From JANOAR01 sp031411235 (lineage in GTDB: Bacteria; Verrucomicrobiota; Verrucomicrobiia; Verrucomicrobiales; Verrucomicrobiaceae), in the NCBI GenBank assembly GCA_031411235.1, contig JANOAR010000253.1:7834-71833 (forward strand): 64,000 bases of DNA, written 5' to 3'. The stretch's first letter is position 1. Each line of letters starts with the position of its first letter. Positions 35,629 through 46,228 of the stretch are shown piece after piece. A program made the position numbers and the translations under genes. The notes beneath the pieces were generated by a model. It was not told where the DNA came from and did no database searches. It saw only the letters and a list, made by a program, of their open reading frames with translations.

Positions 35629-35750
35629 GTGAGTTCATTTTATTTACAATTTTTTTCAAAAATGACTTGTTTATCAGTATTACAACTCATACATTTTTAT
35701 GTGGTTGAATGAGTTTAATCAGGCTAAACTATAGCAAGGTGAACTCATAC
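35629..35750 (+). promoter_or_regulatory. Candidate operator/promoter region of the peptide operon
   Basis: GTGAACTCATAC at 35739-35750, a partial copy ACAACTCATAC at 35682-35692, and an inverted version GTGAGTTCAT at 35629-35638 form a repeated motif in an AT-rich stretch. TTGAAT (35705-35710) and TATAGC (35730-35735) could be promoter boxes, but their 19-base spacing is not ideal. The repeated motif is visible, its role as a binding site is inferred. Confidence 0.3.
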
Positions 35751-35799
35751 GACCCAAATTGAGAAAGAAATAACAAACAACACAACATCCATAATCAAT

Positions 35800-35967
35800 A
35801 TGCAAAACAGCATCGCTAAGTTCGCTCAAGCCTCCATCGCCAATCTTGACACCGTCATCGGTGGCGGCGGCAAGTGCAAAGCTAAGAGCGGCAAGAGCCA
35901 CAAAAGCGGCAAGAGCCGCAAGAGCCGCAAGAGCCGCAAGAGCAACGGTAACTGCCGCCCTTGCTAG
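35800..35967 (+). CDS. Double-glycine-leader cationic repeat peptide (candidate RiPP/bacteriocin-like precursor)
   Basis: A 55-residue peptide. The leader MQNSIAKFAQASIANLDTVI ends in four Gly. With cleavage after G22, Leu at -7 and Val at -4 fit the double-glycine leaders cut by C39 peptidases. The 33-residue core contains seven exact K-S-x tripeptides (residues 29-49, x = G, H, G, R, R, R, N), Cys at 26, 52 and 55, nine Lys, four Arg and no acidic residue, so its charge is about +13. It ends NGNCRPC. It is transcribed into a hairpin terminator and then into genes for a complete type I export system with a C39 exporter and an SR-kinase-like protein. The serines are plausible phosphorylation sites (inference). 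Antimicrobial, DNA-binding (protamine-like) or mineral-binding (silaffin-like) roles are all possible. Confidence 0.75.
   Translation: MQNSIAKFAQASIANLDTVIGGGGKCKAKSGKSHKSGKSRKSRKSRKSNGNCRPC
35884..35946 (+). repeat. Seven tandem 9-base repeats coding K-S-x
   Basis: Seven contiguous 9-base units of the form AAGAGCNNN (one has AAA for Lys) encode the Lys-Ser-x tripeptides of the peptide core. Three neighbouring units are identical (AAGAGCCGC), so the array could change length by slippage. Confidence 0.9.
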
Positions 35968-35995
35968 AAAGCCTAGTCACTAGGTTCAAGCTCGG

Positions 35996-36028
35996 AAGGG
36001 CAGCCGCAGGGCTGCCCTTCTCTTTTTT
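35996..36028 (+). terminator. Intrinsic terminator or attenuator between the peptide and exporter genes
   Basis: A perfect 10-bp stem (AAGGGCAGCC at 35996-36005, GGCTGCCCTT at 36010-36019) with a 4-base loop precedes TCTTTTTT. It lies 28 bases after the peptide stop and 23 bases before the outer-membrane-factor start. Partial read-through would make much more peptide mRNA than exporter mRNA. Confidence 0.85.
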
Positions 36029-36050
36029 CAAAACTGACAATCATCAAGCC

Positions 36051-37643
36051 ATGACCACCCTTCGCTGCCACACCACTCCTGACTTGCCCTCCACCAACGG
36101 GCTTCGCTGGCTGAGCGCTGGGGTGCTGATGGCTGGGATTTCTTCCTGCTCGCTGCCTTCCGAGGCGCAATGGAAGGCAACCGCTAGCAACGGGAAATCC
36201 CTTTCCACGTCAGCGGCACAAGGCACTGCCACATCCACAGCAGCGGCGACCAGCCTGGAGTCGCTGGCACCGCAGCACCACCTGGCCTTCCAACCCTGCC
36301 TTGAGCAGGCATTGCGGCACAACTTGAAGGCGCACATTGCGCGGCTCAACACCCAGGCCGCCGCCCAAAACGAATCCATCGCCCGTGCAGCATTTGATCC
36401 ACTATTGAAGCTCAGCGGCATCACCTACCCCAGCGCAGATTCGGGTGCTGGTGCGGCTGGAGCAAACGCGGGCAATGCGATGCTGAGCAAGAAATTCATC
36501 ACTGGCACTGAGCTGCGGGTGGAGGCGGGCACCGCCTTTGCCAACAGCACCAATCGTGGCCTCGATTACGTCCCGCAGGGCACCGAGCAGGTCATCCGCC
36601 TGACTCAGCCGTTGCTGCGTGGCATGGGCATGGCCGTCAATCGTGCGCCCATCGACCTGGCGAAAATCACCACCGTCAGTGCCGATGCCCTGGCGCGCGC
36701 CGAGGTGATGGAAATGCTGCGCGCCACCGAGGCGGGATACTGGACGGTGGTGTGGGCCAAGCAATCGCTGCATGTGCAAACCGACAGCTTGGCGCGCAGC
36801 CGGCAAATTCTCAGCGATGTGGGCGTGAAGCATGGCCTCGGTGCTGCAACCAAGATTGACAAGCTCGAAGCGGAAGCCGCCGTGGCCGCCGCTACCGAGC
36901 AGATCGAGCGCGCCTCGCAGCGCTATAATGACGCTTTCTCCAACTTGGTTTATCTGCTCGGTCTGGTGCCGGGGCAGATGCCGGAAGGCATGACCTTCGA
37001 GAAACTCAACGCGCCCAAGGCCGCCGCGATGGCCGCCGAAAGCCACTACGAGCAGGCGCTGCGCCTCAATCCGCTAGAGGTGTTGCTGGCCAATGAAGTC
37101 GAGCGGCGCAGCATCGAATCGCGGGTGGCACGCAACGCGATGCTGCCCTCGGTGAACCTGGAAATCAGCCGGGGCAGCAGCGGCCTGATCGGTTCCAGCA
37201 GCAGCAGTGCCGCCTCCGGCAAAGGCAACGATAGCGCCAACTGGAGCGCCTTCCTGCAAGTCAGCATCCCCTGGACTTCGCGGGGTGAGCGCGCCCAGGC
37301 CGAGCAGGCGAGGCTGCAACTCGAACGCAGCGAGGTAGCCCGCGAGGATGGTCGTCGCGAGCTGCGCCGCGAGATTTTTGAAACGGTGCGCGAGATCGAC
37401 AGCGGGCATCGCCAGCTTGATGCGGCCAACGAGGGCGTGCGCGTCAACCAGGCCAAATGGGACGAGCAGATGCAGCGCCACAAGGAAGGCATCGTTAGCG
37501 TGCGCGACCTGCGCGAGGCCGAGGCAGAGCTGCAACAGGCCAGCCTGCGCGCGCTTACCGCCCAGCTCGGCGTGCTGGTGTCGGATACCCGCCTCGCCCG
37601 CCTGGATGGCTCGATCCTACAACGCCACGCACTGACCTTTTAA
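36051..37643 (+). CDS. TolC-like outer-membrane efflux protein (lipoprotein-type)
   Basis: About 530 residues. The ATG at 36051 follows the terminator. The upstream in-frame ATG at 35961 overlaps the peptide gene and the hairpin, so it is rejected. The N-terminus has a signal segment ending AGISSC, a plausible lipobox. Two similar helical halves rich in Ala, Glu and Arg with LDAANEGVRVNQ and LREAEAELQQA phrases match the outer-membrane factor family, which forms the channel of type I secretion systems. It is the first gene after the peptide and is followed 12 bases later by the exporter, so it should supply the outer-membrane duct for the peptide. Confidence 0.85.
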   Translation: MTTLRCHTTPDLPSTNGLRWLSAGVLMAGISSCSLPSEAQWKATASNGKSLSTSAAQGTATSTAAATSLESLAPQHHLAFQPCLEQALRHNLKAHIARLNTQAAAQNESIARAAFDPLLKLSGITYPSADSGAGAAGANAGNAMLSKKFITGTELRVEAGTAFANSTNRGLDYVPQGTEQVIRLTQPLLRGMGMAVNRAPIDLAKITTVSADALARAEVMEMLRATEAGYWTVVWAKQSLHVQTDSLARSRQILSDVGVKHGLGAATKIDKLEAEAAVAAATEQIERASQRYNDAFSNLVYLLGLVPGQMPEGMTFEKLNAPKAAAMAAESHYEQALRLNPLEVLLANEVERRSIESRVARNAMLPSVNLEISRGSSGLIGSSSSSAASGKGNDSANWSAFLQVSIPWTSRGERAQAEQARLQLERSEVAREDGRRELRREIFETVREIDSGHRQLDAANEGVRVNQAKWDEQMQRHKEGIVSVRDLREAEAELQQASLRALTAQLGVLVSDTRLARLDGSILQRHALTF

Positions 37644-37655
37644 CTGCCGCCAAGC

Positions 37656-39882
<2,227 letters not shown>

Positions 39883-39905
<23 letters not shown>

Positions 39906-41244
39906 TTACGCCATCACAGCACAGGCTCCGATGGGGCTTGGCGCACCGCTGCGCACCTCGCATGAAGACCTCAGCGCCTCGGTGCAGGAGATCATGGGGC
40001 GCACGCCCAGCTGGCTGCTACGCAGCGGCATGAGCATCGTCGCGGGCGTTACTTTACTGCTGCTGGTGTTGGCGACCATCGTGCGCTACCCCGACGTTAT
40101 CGAGGGGCGCATCATCGTCACCGGCACCCATCCACCAGTGGCCGTGGTGGCGCGGCAGAGCGGCAGTCTTGACCAGTTGCTGGTGCATGAGCGCGACGCC
40201 GTGAGCAAGGGCGCGCTGCTGGCCGTCATCCGCAGCGCGGTGGACAGCACGCAAGCCCTGAAGGTGCAGGAAATATTGCGCAACATGCAGCCCATGCTCC
40301 TGGATCCGCAGGCGAGGCTGGAGATCAGCCTGCCGCATAATCCCGCGCTAGGCACCATGCAGGCACCGTACACCGAGTTCGCCGCCGCGTGGTCATCGCA
40401 CGCGCAACTGCTCGCCGATACCTACGCGGAAAAAACCGCCGCCGTGCTGCGCAGCCAGATGGAGCGCAAGCGCGCGCAGATCGAGCAGATGCAGGGCCAG
40501 GTGCAAAACATCGAGCGCGAGTTTGTGATCGCCCGCACCCGCTACGAACGCTTGCAGCAACTGCAAAAGCGCGACTCCATCTCGCTCGCCGAGCTGCAAG
40601 AAGCCGAGCGTGTCCTGCTCGAACAAAACCGCCAGCAGAGCACGGTGCGCGGTGCCCACATGGAAGCGGAAATCGCCGCCGGCGACTATGAAAAACAGAT
40701 CGCGACCCTGCTGCACGCCCGCCTGGAGGAGCTGCGCAAATCGCACCAGACGCTCGCCGATTGCGCGCAAAAACTGCTCGCTGCGATTGATGTGTGGGAA
40801 GCCGATTTTGTGCTGCGCGCGCCGGTGGATGGCTCAGTCGGGTTCTATGACTTCTGGAGCGGCGAACAGTTCGTCACCGCTGGCAAAGACGTTTTCATCA
40901 TCGCCCCCAAGGTCAGCCCGCTGCTCGGTCGCGTGCCAGTGCAAGCCCTCGGTGCAGGCAAGATGCGTCCCGGCCAGACCGTGCGCATCCGCTTTGACGA
41001 CTACCCGTACAAGGAGTTCGGCATCGCCACGGGCGAGGTCGATAGCGTCTCGCTGGTGGCGCAAAAAGGTGCGCATCTCGTCTCCGTGCGCCTCGCCTCG
41101 CCGCTCACCACCAACTATGGCCGACCGCTGCCTTTCAAGCAGGAGATGATGGGCAACGCCAGCATCATCATCGAGGATCGTAGCCTGCTGGGCCGCATCT
41201 TCAGCCAGGTCCGCGATGCCTTTGTCAACCGCAGCGCCCATTGA
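39883..41244 (+). CDS. HlyD-family periplasmic adaptor protein
   Basis: A 453-residue membrane-fusion protein that links the ABC exporter to the outer-membrane channel. A single transmembrane segment (AGVTLLLLVLATIVRYPDVI) follows a cytoplasmic stretch of about 45 residues. Next come a biotinyl-lipoyl-like half motif (VVARQSGSLDQLLVHERDAV), a long coiled coil (about 180-300), the returning lipoyl half (APVDGSVGFYD) and a beta-barrel part. The start could also be the ATG at 39895. It overlaps the exporter gene and is followed 7 bases later by the kinase gene. Confidence 0.92.
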
Positions 41245-41251
41245 TCCCATC

Positions 41252-42457
41252 ATGAAAATCCTTGCCCAGACTTCCCCGAAATCGTCGTCACCAAAAGCCG
41301 CTGCAAAGAGCGTCGCGCTGAAGATCACGCGCCGTCGTTTCGCCTCTGCCGCCTTCCACGAGATGCGCATGCATCAGCAACTGGAAAAGGCGGGCCGCGC
41401 GGCACCGCAGCACGTCACGCGGCTGGTCGATAGCTTTGTGCATGAAGGACATGTCTGCCTCGGCTTCGAGCTGCACGGGCGCGATCTCCGCCACGCAATG
41501 CGGCGCGGCAAGCTGCCTTTGGAAAAGGTCAAACACATCACCCGGCAAGTGCTCAGCGGGCTCGCCGACATGCACCGCGCCGGTGTCATCCACACCGATG
41601 TGAAGCCCGACAACATCCTTTACGACAGCCGACGCGGCACCGCCCGGCTGGGTGATCTCGGTCTTTCCGAGCCCTCGCTGCAGGTGGGCGAGCCCATCGC
41701 CACGCAGGACTATGCGCCGCCCGAAGCGCTGGTCGGCTCGCCGATGGCCTCGCCCGTGGATCTATGGGCGCTGGGTTGCACCGTCTTCGAAATGCTCACC
41801 GGCGAACTGCTGTTTGATCCGTGGAAGGCCTGCCGCGCGAAGTATCGCGAGTTCCAGGATGAAGAAGACGAGGGCGATGGCCAGCATGAATCCGAGGCCA
41901 GTGAAGCAGCGGAACAAGGCGACGCCAAGCCCACTCGCGAAGAACTGGATGAAGCGGAAGAGACGCAGGAACAACTCGCCGCAAGCGCCGTCGTCGGCGG
42001 CAAGTATCGCTTGGTGCGGCGTCTGGGGCAGGGCAAATTTGCCACGGTGTGGAAGGCGGTGCCGCTGCATCAGGAACCCCTCGCCATGCCACCCGCCGAC
42101 CAAGTATTGGATGAAGCCCGCGCCCTGCGCGCCGCCCTTCCGCCCCTGCCCCCGCGAGCGCGCTGGAACCTCTACGACGTCGCCCTCGCCTACGAGCACC
42201 TGCTGCAAATGCACGAGTTGCTTGGCCCCGCGCCGGAGGCCTTGATGCAAGGCTGCTGGCACAAGCTCTTTTGCGAGACTGGCAACACTCTCCGCTTCGC
42301 CCCCGAGATCGCTCCACGCCCGCTGCTAGCACGCCTGTCCTCGAGCCTTCCCACGCAGGACGCAGCACCAGCAGCAGCCTTTATCGAGGCGATGCTGCAC
42401 TATGAACCGAGCCAGCGCGTCACCGCCGATGAAGCCCTGCGCATGGCGTGGCTGTGA
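41252..42457 (+). CDS. SR-protein-kinase-like Ser/Thr kinase with displaced glycine-rich loop
   Basis: 401 residues from the ATG at 41252, just after the HlyD stop. An in-frame ATG at 41216 overlaps HlyD. The catalytic part has VALK (K24), the alpha-C Glu (E37), HTDVKPDN (114-121), DLG (135-137), APPE (155-158), DLWALGC (170-176) and GELLFDP. HTD in place of HRD, the GELLFDP segment, the HELLGPAPEAL helix and QRVTADEALRMAWL match the SRPK branch of CMGC kinases. The glycine loop (GQGKFATV, 259-266, preceded by KYRLVRRL) is not upstream of VALK. It sits after an acidic linker (203-240), inside the region between helices F and G, so the order is rearranged. All elements except order are present. 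Substrate unknown; the K-S-x peptide four genes upstream is the natural candidate. Confidence 0.8.
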   Translation: MKILAQTSPKSSSPKAAAKSVALKITRRRFASAAFHEMRMHQQLEKAGRAAPQHVTRLVDSFVHEGHVCLGFELHGRDLRHAMRRGKLPLEKVKHITRQVLSGLADMHRAGVIHTDVKPDNILYDSRRGTARLGDLGLSEPSLQVGEPIATQDYAPPEALVGSPMASPVDLWALGCTVFEMLTGELLFDPWKACRAKYREFQDEEDEGDGQHESEASEAAEQGDAKPTREELDEAEETQEQLAASAVVGGKYRLVRRLGQGKFATVWKAVPLHQEPLAMPPADQVLDEARALRAALPPLPPRARWNLYDVALAYEHLLQMHELLGPAPEALMQGCWHKLFCETGNTLRFAPEIAPRPLLARLSSSLPTQDAAPAAAFIEAMLHYEPSQRVTADEALRMAWL

Positions 42458-42506
42458 TCGCCCTCGGCTTCCCGTTTGCACGAAGATTTTTTGCGATGGC
42501 GTATCA

Positions 42507-44531
42507 TCACACCCCAGGAATGGAATCCGACGTCTCGACATTATTCGCCGCGTTGTAAGTGGTGCCCGATTTGACGACATTGGTGACGGTGAAGACAAAG
42601 TTGCCCGGCCCCAGCTTCAGCGCGGAGGTGAAGGTGGCCAGCCCGGTGCTGGTGGTTGTCACGCTGGCGGTGCCGGTGGTGAGCCCGCTCCACGAACCGG
42701 TGACGACGGCTCCTGAGACGACCACCCCCGAGTTGTTTTTAATCGTGACTACAGCCTTGGCTGTGGTGCCCTTGGTGGTGGTAGTCTTGCTCATGGCGAT
42801 ATTGTTGACCGACATGGTTACGGCGGCAGCGGGATTGACCACGATGGTCACTTTGGCCGAGTTTGAGAAGCCGCCGTTATCTGTCGCCAGCAGCGTCGCC
42901 ACGAAGGTGCCCGCCGTGGTATAGACATGCGAGGGCGATGCTACCGTGGACTGGGCGGTGCCATCGCCGAAGTCCCACTTGTAGCTGGCGATGCTGCCAC
43001 CGGCATCCAGGGTGCCATTGCTGGAAAAGACCACGGTGAGCGATGCTGTGCCCGTGGTGGGTGTTGCCCCAGCGACAACCGTGGGCGGCTGGTTGGTCGA
43101 GGCAACTAGGGTGCCGGTCATGTAATACTGCCCCTGGCTGGCGTAGTCGGTGTAGCCCGTGGTGCCCGTGCCCAATCCTGCGCCATCAACGGCGAGGTAG
43201 TAGGTGCCAGCGGTGGCAACCGTAGTGGTCAGGGCACCCGCGAGGCCAGTCGGATTTGCCGTGGTCACCAGCGTGCCAGCGCCATTGTAGAGGGAAAGCG
43301 CGACGTCCACGTCGGCATCGGGAGCACCCGTGGTGAGGTTGAATCCCACCGTGCCGGCGCCGGTGTTGAAGCGGAAGTAATCGAGGTCTGTGCGCGAACT
43401 GATCACGCCATTGTCGGCGACCGCAGTGCCAGCGGCCAGGGGGCTGGCGGTCATGGTGGTGCCGCCAAAATCATCGACACGCAGAGAAGCACCGTAGGTC
43501 TGCATCACCGCGAGATCGTCCTGGGTGTTGTTGGCCAGCGTGTATTCGCCTTTGCTCCACTGGGTGGTGCCCATGTAGTAGCCCGTGCCCATGATCGGCG
43601 CCCAGTCAGCATGGCCACCGTAATACTCGACGGCGGGAGTGCTGCCATTGGCGAGCTGGCCGTCGTGGTTAAGGCCAAGCGTATGGCCGATTTCATGGCT
43701 GGTGGCCTCGGCGACGTATTTCTCGGCACCATTGCCAAGCTGCGCGGGGAAGATGTAGCAGGGCGTGTCGGTGTTCCAGTTGAACGCGCCAATGTAGGCC
43801 ACGCCGCCCGCACTGGACTTAAACCAATCCATGCTGCTGCCGCCAATGCAGACGCGAGTGCCGTAGGCGGCGTCTGCGGCGTCAGTCTTGATCAGGCCAG
43901 CGGCACCTGGATCCTCGGTGGTCACATCCACGTCAAATGGCGCAAAGTCCTCGACCACCCGTTTCCATATGAACTGAATGCGGTCTAGCTCGGCGGTGCT
44001 GAAGCTGGTGCTGACTACGCCGTCGGTGTCGAAAGGCGGAGTGATGAAGTCGGCCCCGGCGTTGAAGCTGGTGTTCCATGGCGTGCCGCTCGTCGTGTGG
44101 CCGTCGAAGTCGAGGTAGATTTTCTTGGTCGAAGCCGCGCGGCTGTGCAGGAGGAAGGTCTGCGAGGAGGGATAAGGCCCAGGGCTGATGGTTTCCGAAG
44201 TATTGCCCGAGGTACCAGCTGCGACTACCTGCGTGGTGCTAGGTGGCGGTGCCGGCCAAGTGGAGGGGGGGCAGGCATAAAATAGATTGGTCTCGGCATC
44301 CGTGCTGAGGCTTTTGTCACGCTGCACCAGATCGTGGAACTCTTCGTCGCTGAGGCCATATCGAGCGGCCACCTCGGGCAGACGGTCGCCGAGAATAGTT
44401 TCGACCTGCTGACCCCGTGCCTGCCGCCAGCCTGGGTTTAGAGGGGCTTGAGCATAGGTGTGCTCCGCAAATGAGAGCCCGGCAATTGTCAACGCGAGGC
44501 TGACCCAGAGGGAGGATAAGTTTGGTTTCAT
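42507..44531 (-). CDS. Secreted metzincin-type zinc metalloprotease with PPC and PKD domains
   Basis: About 674 residues with a signal peptide (MKPNLSSLWVSLALTIAGLS). The zinc site HEIGHTLGLNH (about 279-289) and a Met-turn PIMG are intact. The propeptide-like part precedes IYLDFDGH. C-terminal to the protease are a pre-peptidase C-terminal (PPC) domain (DYFRFNTGAGTVGFNL), a PKD domain (YKWDFGDGTAQS) and an Ig-like tail. The start is the ATG at 44531. An extra ATG at 44555 adds eight residues. It converges on the kinase gene with a 49-base gap. It may act on surface proteins. A role in peptide maturation is not supported beyond proximity. Confidence 0.88.
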   Translation of the reverse strand: MKPNLSSLWVSLALTIAGLSFAEHTYAQAPLNPGWRQARGQQVETILGDRLPEVAARYGLSDEEFHDLVQRDKSLSTDAETNLFYACPPSTWPAPPPSTTQVVAAGTSGNTSETISPGPYPSSQTFLLHSRAASTKKIYLDFDGHTTSGTPWNTSFNAGADFITPPFDTDGVVSTSFSTAELDRIQFIWKRVVEDFAPFDVDVTTEDPGAAGLIKTDAADAAYGTRVCIGGSSMDWFKSSAGGVAYIGAFNWNTDTPCYIFPAQLGNGAEKYVAEATSHEIGHTLGLNHDGQLANGSTPAVEYYGGHADWAPIMGTGYYMGTTQWSKGEYTLANNTQDDLAVMQTYGASLRVDDFGGTTMTASPLAAGTAVADNGVISSRTDLDYFRFNTGAGTVGFNLTTGAPDADVDVALSLYNGAGTLVTTANPTGLAGALTTTVATAGTYYLAVDGAGLGTGTTGYTDYASQGQYYMTGTLVASTNQPPTVVAGATPTTGTASLTVVFSSNGTLDAGGSIASYKWDFGDGTAQSTVASPSHVYTTAGTFVATLLATDNGGFSNSAKVTIVVNPAAAVTMSVNNIAMSKTTTTKGTTAKAVVTIKNNSGVVVSGAVVTGSWSGLTTGTASVTTTSTGLATFTSALKLGPGNFVFTVTNVVKSGTTYNAANNVETSDSIPGV

Positions 44532-44649
44532 AGATTGGAAATCGAACAACAACAATATATGAAAATTATAATTGATATGGCAATTCTTTTTTTGTTTGAC
44601 GTTTGAAAATCTTAGTCAATGTGAGGTGATAACTCTGGATTTTAAATGG

Positions 44650-45072
44650 TCAGGAATTCGTGAATGTGTGTGGCTTTTGGATTATCCGTAGCTCGCAGAG
44701 CTGCTTCACCATGCGGATGCCGTCCGCCCCATCATCGTAATATCCAGGCAGCGGTTCCGCCTCGGAGTAGCCATTGCGAGCCAGCAGCGCCCGCGAGGGT
44801 TGGTTGTCGGCGCGCACTTCGCAGCAGACAATGCGGCAGTCCTTGGCCAGCACCGACGCCTACGCAGGCGCGAACAACGTCTGCCCCACGCCTTGACGGC
44901 ACGCCCCTGGAGCGACCATGAGCGAATAAAACCGCGCGACCGCAGATCCATTGCGGGTGGCGACTAGGCTGTCGAGATCGTCCCTCTCGGCGAGACGAAT
45001 GTGAAACTCAGGTGGGGTCTCTATGCAGAGATTTGATGGTGTCGAGGCGTTGAAGGCATTATGAGCGTTCAT
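44650..45072 (-). pseudogene. Decayed GNAT acetyltransferase
   Basis: One reading frame carries the N-terminal phrase IRLAERDDLDSLV, the acetyl-CoA loop RQGVGQTLFAPA and the C-terminal VRADNQPSRALLARNGY and PGYYDDGADGIRM of GNAT acetyltransferases. It is broken by an in-frame TAG at 44860-44862. About 45 residues of the normal core between VATRN and GSAVARFYSL are missing. Both defects make function unlikely. The ATG at 45072 is the likely original start. Confidence 0.75.
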
Positions 45073-45107
45073 TGCCGAGGGTTCAACGCAGCGACTCCTG
45101 GGCATCA

Positions 45108-45337
45108 GCGCTGCGCAGATGGATCGTCTGCTCGAACCGTATAGCAGCGATGGAAATTGATATCGTCGCGCTGTGCAGCGGCATCCTGTGTGGAGCAATC
45201 ATTTGGGTGCTCGATACGACCGACATTCACAGCGGCTGGCGGAGGTAAAGCTAGGGTAGTCGCCGAAATCGGCACGTCTGTGCCCCAGCCATATCCGCGA
45301 ACAAGGCAAGCGTGAGCCATGCCCCGATAGACATCAT
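45108..45337 (-). pseudogene. Remnant of a small secreted GEVED-domain protein
   Basis: From an ATG at 45337 a signal-like segment reads MMSIGAWLTLALFADMAGA. In another frame immediately after it comes ADFGDYPSFTSASR, the start of a GEVED domain as in the giant protein, and the similarity continues in the first frame as a degenerate stretch (about 45108-45230). At least two frameshifts are needed, so this is a decayed gene. Confidence 0.45.
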
Positions 45338-45439
45338 CAACCGGGACACACCGAACCGTGCTTCAGTCGTCAGATAGGATTGGGGCAAGGGCATAACGCG
45401 AGCAGGCAATGAAGGTGAAATCTTCGGGCGCAGTGCCTC

Positions 45440-45528
45440 TTAAACCCGAACGCCGCGATTCAGCGGTGGCTAGCTTTGCCAAGGATGGGTGATGATAGTC
45501 GCCGATCAATCGCGGTGTTCGGGTTAAA
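45440..45528. repeat. Inverted repeat of 21 bases around a 47-base spacer
   Basis: TTAAACCCGAACGCCGCGAT at 45440-45459 (one more T follows) pairs with AATCGCGGTGTTCGGGTT at 45508-45525 with two mismatches. The right arm overlaps the stop codon region of the PEP-CTERM gene at 45524. It has no T run. It could be a 3' hairpin of that gene or an end of a lost element. Confidence 0.55.
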
Positions 45529-46228
45529 AGGCAGCCAATCTTTTGGAGCGCCGCAAGCGCCACAGGCCACCTGCCACCAGCAACATGAAGGCCCCGCCCG
45601 GCTCGGGAACGACATGGGTCTGAAACGTGTAGGTGCTCGGATCGACCGTGTAATTTCCCGCCCCCTGCACCCCATTCACCCCGCCAAAAACAGCCGTGTC
45701 CAAGTCGCGCGTTTGCAAGTCAAACGACTCCCCACTTTGCAGCGCAGGATCGGGGAACTCCCAAGTATTCAGCACATTGGTCGCAGTATTGCCGTCCATT
45801 AGCAGCGCCCACTCGGGCTGCAAGGCAACGTCCTTGTTATTAAAAACCCAGAGGTAGGCCACAGTGCTCTGGGGGAAGATGTCCAGCGGATTGGCATCCA
45901 ATGAATCTGAGCCTCCCAACGCGTTGTGATCGGCTGAGCTATTGATGAATTGATCGTCTGGTGCCCAGCCATCGCCGACCAAGGCCGCATCGAAGACATT
46001 CCAGTTCGCCGCCCATTGCTCTAGATTGAAGGCCGTGGGAGTGAAGGAGGAATCAAAAGCCCCCAGCTCAAAGGTGTAACTTGCGTCCAGGGCGTTGCCA
46101 GCACTGTCCAGCAGCACATCGTTGAAGCGCGATCCCCAGAAAAGCGTGCTCGCCTTTGCAGGAGTCGTCGCGACGAAGAGCAGAAGCAACGCCACGCCCA
46201 AGCCATAGAAGTCTTTGATTTGTTTCAT
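45524..46228 (-). CDS. PEP-CTERM sorting-domain protein, paralogue B
   Basis: About 234 residues from the ATG at 46228, which begins a signal peptide (MKQIKDFYGLGVALLLLFVA). An in-frame ATG at 46312 adds an unlikely AT-rich leader. The body and C-terminus (VPEPGGAFMLLVAGG, then RRSKR) match the protein at 34457-35161 almost residue for residue, including SSADH, SDSLDANPLD and LWVFNNK. Together they flank the peptide exporter operon, with both copies on the minus strand. Confidence 0.85.
   Translation of the reverse strand: MKQIKDFYGLGVALLLLFVATTPAKASTLFWGSRFNDVLLDSAGNALDASYTFELGAFDSSFTPTAFNLEQWAANWNVFDAALVGDGWAPDDQFINSSADHNALGGSDSLDANPLDIFPQSTVAYLWVFNNKDVALQPEWALLMDGNTATNVLNTWEFPDPALQSGESFDLQTRDLDTAVFGGVNGVQGAGNYTVDPSTYTFQTHVVPEPGGAFMLLVAGGLWRLRRSKRLAAF

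Larger units (their letters stand above)
35162..35799. other. Long intergenic region upstream of the cationic peptide gene
   Basis: Divergent promoters for the PEP-CTERM gene (minus) and the peptide gene (plus) must lie here. The part 35230-35480 is GC-rich and has no ORF I can support. Its content is unknown. The part 35500-35799 is strikingly AT-rich. The last 40 bases before the peptide ATG are rich in A and C and hold no Shine-Dalgarno sequence. Confidence 0.5.

Noticed and set aside
45460..45530. IS element with terminal inverted repeats
   Set aside because: No transposase lies between or near the arms, which are only 47 bases apart.
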